Assembly: GCA_015501585.1 (NCBI GenBank)
Contig: JADNRY010000454.1
Coordinates: forward strand, 1 to 47,330
Direction: 5' to 3'
Source: Rhodocollybia butyracea
Taxonomy: Eukaryota > Basidiomycota > Agaricomycetes > Agaricales > Omphalotaceae
Length of the DNA: 47,330 nt
Made by a program: the position numbers and the translations under genes. The notes below the pieces were generated by a model. That model was not told the origin of the DNA and did not search any database. It was given only the letters and a program-made list of their open reading frames with translations. The stretch's first letter is position 1. Each line of letters starts with the position of its first letter. Positions 41,681 to 47,330 of this stretch are shown here, in pieces.

Positions 41681-43915
41681 ATGCCCCCAAAGAAACCAGT
41701 ATCAGACTACCCAAAAAGGCCACTGGAAGATGACGAGGCTCCGTCATCAGGTCCTAAACGGCGCAGAAATAATCTGTGAAGCAATCCGAGATGGGTGAGG
41801 ATTCTCTCCGATAATGTTCCATGGTTGGTATATTTTTTTTCATAACTCTGCAGTGCAAGAAAAGGAGATCTCACGCTTGAAGAAACTCTTCCATATCTGA
41901 GAAAGAAAATGCAGTTCAACGTAAAAAGTTGAACAACGCTCAAGGTGAAAATCTTCGGTCATATTCTGCATAAATCTGAATTTTTTTCTCGCACAGATGA
42001 ATCAGAGACACAAAAGCGGAAGCGGCAACATTATGAAGAAGCATACAAGGAAGAACATGGTCGGCTTGCGCCAAAAGTTAAGATGAGGATGATATGACCA
42101 ATGGTGAACAATCAAGTTGGTCTGAAAATGAGACAGGGCCAGCAAAAACTGGTCTTTTTGGTAGCATGGTATGTCTGGAATTTAGGCAAGATTTATGCTG
42201 ATATGTTTATAATTCGAACAGTCTCCATCTTGACACAGTCTCCCAGGCTCCCAAACTTCAAAAATCAATGGCAAAAACTCCCAAGGCCACAAAACACATC
42301 AGCGGTGTTCAACTGCCTCTCACGCCCCCTAATACACAACTCTGCATCTAAACAGCACTCGCACTCAGTTACAGACAGCTGCTCCGAAGGCATCGGCACC
42401 AGCGCGAGTCCTAACTCCACCTCTAGAGGAATCTAACGTACAGGAGCCGGAAATACATCCAGATCGAGATGGAAAGTCATTGGGAGACTATTCCCAACTA
42501 ACGAAAAAAATGCTCAAAGAATCTGTGCGTTACTATGAAATGAGAGTCCTAGCCACCAACATGTATCCTGAGACACCTATGTCGTTGGAGTGGGCCCAAG
42601 ACATATGGGAATCTGCTCACGATGACTCAAAGTGTATCGCCCTTACTGACAATATGATATGCCTGGTGAGCCTTGAGGATCTGACTTTCGGATATTTCTA
42701 ACACTTTACAGATGCATAAACGTGGAACGCGTGTTCGGAACATCATTAGAGGCCGTATCGAGCCCTTGGTGCAACCATTGTTTGGGTTCAAGCTAGTTCA
42801 ACCTCTGCAGCAACAAAATACAACGCAACTCTCTATTTAACCACTAATAACTGACTTTGGTTTTTATCGAGGTGAGTACTCGAGCTGTTGACCTTAGCAT
42901 TATCTGATCTTGTGTAGGATCCTGTAGCAAGGACAGGACTGTTGCGTCATCCTATCATGCTTCAATCCATTTGTGCGGGGTTCTTCTTTGGAAAGCGCTC
43001 ATACGGTGTGGAAAACCCCTCAGCATTCCGCCCTGTTTGTCTGGCTTCACTTGCAACAGCTGACTAGGTACATCACCTGTCCTTTTGAATACTGTTACTA
43101 AAATTTGGTAGATTGAGATCATGTTGTCCAATGGTCTACTGGAAAATTTGCTGGCGCGCGGTCTCAATGAAAATAGCGATAAATTTATCTATATCAAGCA
43201 CTTTGCCCAGATTACAGAATGGGCTAATCTGGATCAAGCAAAAACTAAGGCGCTGCGCACAAAATGGGCAACGAAAGCACTGTAAGTCTGTGTAATACTG
43301 TTTTATGATGATTTAACAACTCCTTTGTAGAGTAAAAGCAGGAACGCACCAGATACTGACATACCAGATGTTAGCATGTCCAAGACTGACCGTGCACAAG
43401 CTCTCGTCTGAGCTTGATGAGATGGGCTCGGATGATGAGAGCTCAGATGGTAACATCGATGAGGCTAACAACTCTGGCGCGGCCCAGATTGGGAATACTC
43501 AAGCAGAGGAACAGTCCTCAGATGGCAATGTCGACAGCGAGCCGGGAGCGGATACTGAGGGTGGGATCAATAATGTAAGTTATGGAGGTATACGAGGCTT
43601 TCATTGCTGGACAATAGCTGCAGGATACAATTCCGAGATCTCAGACTTCCAGAGGAGGCATGCGCAACGGGAAAAAGGGCCAACCAGTCGGAACAGTGCG
43701 TCAATTGGTATCTACTTATTTGCTCGACTCATTGTTACATTACAGGATGCAAATCATCAACGCGCTCATGAGCTCAAGGACCTACCGCATGCCGGCAGCT
43801 TCAAACAAAAAGAACCTTCTCAAGTCGCAGTGGGGCGGGGTTCAATATTAAAGGTCAAGGCTTGGCAACTCTGGTGTCGAAGAGCTGAACGTGACACGGA
43901 TAGCAGCGAGTAGAT
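41681..43915 (+). pseudogene. DUF6532-like protein gene, disrupted
   Basis: The + strand starts with MPPKKPVSDYPKRPLEDDEA and a basic stretch (KRRRNN). Later exon-like pieces read DESETQKRKRQHYEEAYKEE, then LTKKMLKESVRYYEMRVL, WAQDIWESAHDDSKCIAL, RGTRVRNIIRGRIEPLVQPL, then DPVARTGLLRHPIMLQSICA, FFFGKRSYGVENPSAF and FIYIKHFAQITEWANLDQAK. This is the order I know from DUF6532 proteins, which are abundant near Plavaka elements in mushrooms. Short introns can be placed (GTGAGC...TTACAG near 42667-42713). However, a stop at 42838 with a frame change before the next block, and a mixed acidic C-terminal part (43410-43580), suggest decay. It is divergent to the transposase, with about 140 bp between the two starts. 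Confidence 0.6.
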
Positions 43916-44189
43916 GGTCCAGTGCTTGGAAAAGGCTAGGAAGTTGTTCGCATAGTTACTTCCTTATAATTGCATGTCCGTTTGACCCCTGTTTTCGAGA
44001 GCGCGAACCCGTGAGAGTCCAATCTATGTTAGAAGTAGTACACTAGATAGAAGTATTAGTATTGTACAAGTAAGCATAGCTAATGAATCGGTACATTAGG
44101 CTAACATACAGTCTCAGTAGCAACGGGCCAGTCATACAGATTGGTCCAGATTGATATGGAGCCTAAGCGGGTCATGTGGAGTAATATTG

Positions 44190-44300
44190 ATTGATACCGG
44201 ACGATACTGGATGATACTGGAGCATTCAAACAGGGGTACTTTGCACTCTGCTACTTGAGCTACTGACCGCTACTGACCAGTACAGAGCATTGTCACTTTT
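44190..44300. repeat. Subterminal repeats, right side of the Plavaka-type zone
   Basis: GATACCGGACGATACTGGATG, GATACTGGAGC, then GCTACTGACCGCTACTGACC are inverted relatives of the block at 36745-36810. Together they bracket about 7.5 kb holding the coiled-coil ORF, the transposase and the DUF6532-like gene. Confidence 0.45.
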
Positions 44301-44469
44301 TCCTGATGGAGACATGCCACTGTTATTGATGGAACTAACTTACCCCTCTGGGGTATGGGTCATAGGGTCAAATAAAACCATTAGATTTTTCCTGGGGGAC
44401 ATTTATTTCTTGATTTTGTGGAAGAAAATGGCTGTACGTCCATTTGCATCTTGGATTTAAAACCTGCCA

Positions 44470-45315
44470 ACTGATTTAACATAGGTATTCCTATCCAGCT
44501 CACGACTGATAAAGGCCCTGAAATCGATATCAACATGCATTATGGAGACACTACAGTATTTGGTCACAACTTGTATCAGTAATACATGCTAACTACTTAC
44601 AGTGAACATATGCTCCTGATCTCGACCGACAGATCTTCCCGCCACATGTTGTACTCAAGAGTACAAGCAACACAGTTATCGAGGGACTCTGGCATATTTT
44701 TTCCGATAATATGGCAAGAATCTCAAGGAAGTCATTCTTCAAGGAAAGCTGCAGGCTATCTTCGATTCTACTTGTGAAGAACATGTGTAAGCTGAAAATA
44801 ACTTTTGCAATGTGAAAGTCAACTTATTTTTGAACTTAGATTGCTATTTTACTGGGATTTTTATCCCATATAGTCGAACATGAACTACAGGAGTTTAAAA
44901 CTGGTGGAACCATCATCGTGTACGCAGCCAATCAGCTAAACTTATGCCTTCTGGCCATGTTCCGGGATATGCTTTCGACCATCCAGCAGAATTTGATGGG
45001 ATGGATTGTCGCATATCTATACCCAAAGAGGCAGTTACTCGACTTCGGGGTTTCTTGAAGAGGATACACAGCTGAGTCGAGAGGAGTGTTTCCGTGGTAT
45101 CCAGATGATTTTTCGCAACGTGCATTATCAGCTTGGGAGTCTGTCGGCAGCCAAAGGTAGATCTTAGCTCTGCATGGGATGTATTTATTCAGATAGCACC
45201 TCTTTACTTTGATATTGTGAAACTACTCTATGGATCTAAATATGCTTTGACTTTACTTATGCCCCCCGTCCTCTACGAAGCAAAGTTGACAAAACGGGCA
45301 GAAGATAATCGCTAG
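44470..45315 (+). pseudogene. Integrase-core (DDE) domain fragment
   Basis: Across broken frames the + strand reads IPIQLTTDKGPEIDINMHYG, FPPHVVLKSTSNTVIEGLWH, NLKEVILQGKLQAIFD, WWNHHRVRSQSAKLMPSGHV, PGYAFDHPAEFDGMDCRISI and EEDTQLSREECFRGI. This follows the integrase-core proteins frequent in Agaricomycetes (TTDKGPE, then IEGxW, then NHHRVR and MPSGHxPxYAF). The N-terminal part and upstream catalytic residues are missing, and stops interrupt it. It starts just outside the right subterminal repeats and ends at the dispersed repeat at 45372. Confidence 0.55.
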
Positions 45316-45371
45316 GCGCCCATGTCCAGGGGATCATCCGGGCCCCACACAAATTTGAAAAAAAAAATTAT

Positions 45372-45430
45372 TTGAACCTTGCCCATCCCGCCTACCGCGA
45401 GGCCGGTTTGATGGGTCTCATTCTGATCCA
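45372..45430 (-). repeat. Dispersed short repeat, copy 4
   Basis: Core GGCGGGATGGGCAAGGTTC on the - strand (45372-45398), adjacent to GATGGGTCTCATTCTGATCC. A partial inverted relative (GAATGAGACCCATTGAACGG, then CCCGCCTACCGC) lies at 45978-46015. Confidence 0.5.
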
Positions 45431-46258
45431 GGAACATAACATAATATGTTACAGGTGAGTCAGTTGTGACACTACATTGGAGCGGCAAACGAGAGCCGTG
45501 ATGCTGCCGCCCGATGCTTAAGTTATAAGCACATGTATATTACTAGCTGCAAGGGCAGAAACATGGTCAGGACTACGGAGCATCCAGGTATAGGTAGTAC
45601 TGGCCTTTTACCTATTTCATAGCATTTTATTAACGATTGGCTTTGAAAATCTCCCATTGGCAAACCGAACGGCAGTACTCCTGCAAGGCATGGGTCCGTG
45701 TGAGTCTCTCATGCGGCACCATCTGCTCCTTGTGAGCTTTTGCAATTTTGGACTCCGTACAGGCTAGTTTCCAGCGCTACTTGACGGTGCTACTCTAAAT
45801 TAAGCTCGCTTGCCGAGGTTAATTCTGCTATGGGAGACAAGTCAGCTTGACCAACAACTTCAAGTCTTCAATGGCTGCATGAAATCAATTTTATTCTATT
45901 TTGTAATTATTCGGGAGATCCGGCATCCAGAATCGGGATGCAGTGACTCTCAGGTGATGTGACAGCTGCTTACCCTGAATGAGACCCATTGAACGGTCCT
46001 CCCGCCTACCGCAACCCGGGTGGAATGTTCGTATCAAAGGGCCTGCTGCAGGCGAAGCCGGATTTTTTTTCGTATCATAACCCTCTTGGGCCCCGGATTT
46101 TTATTGCATTATGGGCCGCTCGCTGGTCAAGCCGTGAGTAAGTACAAATGAATCAAAGAAATTAGCTACTTTGCTAATGAAGGATGTATTCAACACCAGG
46201 TGATGAATCACGAGTATCACACGAAGTGGGGGATTTTAGAGAGGTGCGAGAGAACCGT
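45431..46258. other. Gene-free repeat-rich spacer
   Basis: No gene or RNA is recognised. It contains the partial dispersed repeat at 45978-46015, followed by GTTCGTATCAAAGGGCC, which resembles GTTCGTATCATCGGAGG at 35694. Confidence 0.4.
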
Positions 46259-46468
46259 TGTAACGTGTGGGTTTGATTCTGTAGAACTATCGTACTTACA
46301 GTAGATAGCTAGCTTATATACCTTTTCAAAGACTATTACTATAAGTGGATATTATATGAACGAAAGCGAGTAAGCAACGAGCGAGTAAACTGATAAGATA
46401 AGTGAAACGATAAGGAACGTGTCAGGTGCCGATGGGCGCCAGATTCAACAAGAGACTACTTCGTTACA
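46259..46468 (+). mobile_element. Possible solo LTR (210 bp)
   Basis: It starts TGTAACGTGTGGG and ends ACTTCGTTACA, with TG...CA termini and the same TGTAAC/GTTACA ends as the element at 28939-29134. A TTATATACC TATA-like box lies near 46314. No matching target duplication was found (ACCGT against TACAC), so the call is tentative. Confidence 0.4.
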
Positions 46469-46499
46469 TACACCTCCAGAGATCGTCCACGAAGATCTC

Positions 46500-47330
46500 T
46501 TTTTTTTTCGACACCATCCATGGTCAGCGGGTCAAGTATTCTCATTGACACGTCGCTTTCATCAACACTGGCCGGAGTTTTAGGACCGTTTGGGATTGGA
46601 GCGGCTCCGGGTAGAAACCGAAATCGTAAATGCAATTCTTCAGTGGGCGTGAGTGCCCAGGCATAGAGCCGGAGTTCTGGATTGGGAGTGACATGGAAGA
46701 AGTCGGTGCCATAGGAATCACAGGATTACCAAAGGTTGGCAAAGGAACATGGGGAATGGATCCAAATGATAGGATAGAATTAGATCCTGGGGTAGGGATA
46801 TTACGTGAGTTATCCTTGGAAGTACTGGCATCTGTCGACAGCTTTTCTCTTTCTCTCTTTACCGTGCCTATCCCTCAGTGCAACACTTCGTTCCGCGCCC
46901 TGTAATATAGCGACCAAATAAATTCTGTTGTTTTGTGTCCCGACCAGACAACCCAAGCGTCTGCAAGATAGGAGGTGGCTGTTTCCTCCTCGAGTGAGTG
47001 GTGCGAAGATTCTCGATTAACGGCCAGCATTGGTGCGAAGATGGCCCAGACTCGAAATCAAGACTGCAAGCGTTCCTTCGATCAGTGGTCATTGTTGACT
47101 CTTTCAGCGAAGAAGGGGTAGACAACAGGGATGTTAAGCTTGGTAAGGATAGCTTCCCGGTTTCCGGAGTTGAGTATCGAAGTCAAGACAACTGCGAATC
47201 TCGACAACATCCAAGGAGTAAGTGTATAGCCGGATTGGACAAGTATTTTGTCATTCTTTGACCGCTGGGTCCAAGCGAGAGGACGAGGAAAGGTGTTTGG
47301 AAGGAGTGCTGTTGGGATTGGCCATCAGTG
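46500..47330. other. Unresolved segment at the window end
   Basis: The - strand frame 46542-46742 is Pro/Ser-rich (PTFGNPVIPMAPTSSMSLP) and could be an exon of a gene running off either side. Overlapping frames on both strands (46630-46905, 46868-47125, 46998-47261) are about as long. I cannot choose between them or assign a family. Confidence 0.25.

Noticed and set aside
1..47330. CRISPR arrays, rRNA genes or bacterial-type operons
   Set aside because: No regularly spaced direct repeats, rRNA cores or ribosome-binding-site-led gene strings were seen; intron structure and transposons are fungal.

Overview
The window looks like a chromosomal segment from a filamentous basidiomycete, probably an Agaricomycete. 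The reasons are spliceosomal introns of about 52-57 nt, a fungal NLR with an N-terminal helical domain, a Plavaka-type (KDZ-related) transposase accompanied by a DUF6532-like gene, and TTAGGG-type repeats. Everything here comes from reading the sequence; no database search was run. It is a repeat-rich accessory region, and much of it is decayed.

The backbone is a dispersed, tandemly amplified unit. One part of the unit is a + strand two-exon gene for a small secreted protein. Five intact copies, called E1-E5 here, start at 1459, 20668, 23853, 26064 and 31902. All share a signal-peptide exon, one short phase-0 intron, eight codons from the acceptor to a conserved GTG-initiated core, and a TATA box 135-147 bp upstream of the ATG. 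E1-E3 form one subfamily (233-264 aa) and E4-E5 a shorter one (186-198 aa). Three decayed relatives lie near 0.93, 22.99 and 24.94 kb. The other part of the unit is a - strand fragment that resembles the middle of an Rgp1-like gene (Ric1-Rgp1 Golgi exchange factor). It recurs five times (about 3.5-4.6, 17.2-18.3, 22.2-22.9, 27.5-28.3 and 33.2-35.0 kb), always broken.

Layout: 1-5.1 kb, a truncated unit, E1 and Rgp1-like copy 1. 5.8-8.6 kb, an apparently intact NLR gene (helical domain, NB-ARC-type NTPase, TPRs). 9.8-10.1 kb, a tRNA-like sequence, interstitial TTAGGG repeats and a hairpin. 11.3-16.0 kb, a dead LINE read on the - strand, split by a 684-bp hAT-type MITE that itself holds a foldback, and by a 2.25-kb insertion of unknown class. 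16.4-18.7 kb, Rgp1-like copy 2. 20.5-28.3 kb, E2, copy 3, E3, E4 and copy 4. 28.6-35.1 kb, a short LTR-like element carrying a tRNA-like body without an anticodon arm, two inverted copies of an unclassified element, E5 and the split copy 5. 36.1-45.4 kb, a Plavaka-type transposon zone: a transposase pseudogene interrupted by a 298-bp palindrome, a coiled-coil ORF, a DUF6532-like pseudogene and an integrase-core fragment. 45.4-47.3 kb, dispersed repeats, a possible solo LTR and unresolved sequence.

The most interesting signals are the secreted-protein family, which I could not assign to a known family, the LTR-like element with an internal Pol III-type tRNA-like body, and the nested insertions, whose order can be read from target duplications and broken reading frames.
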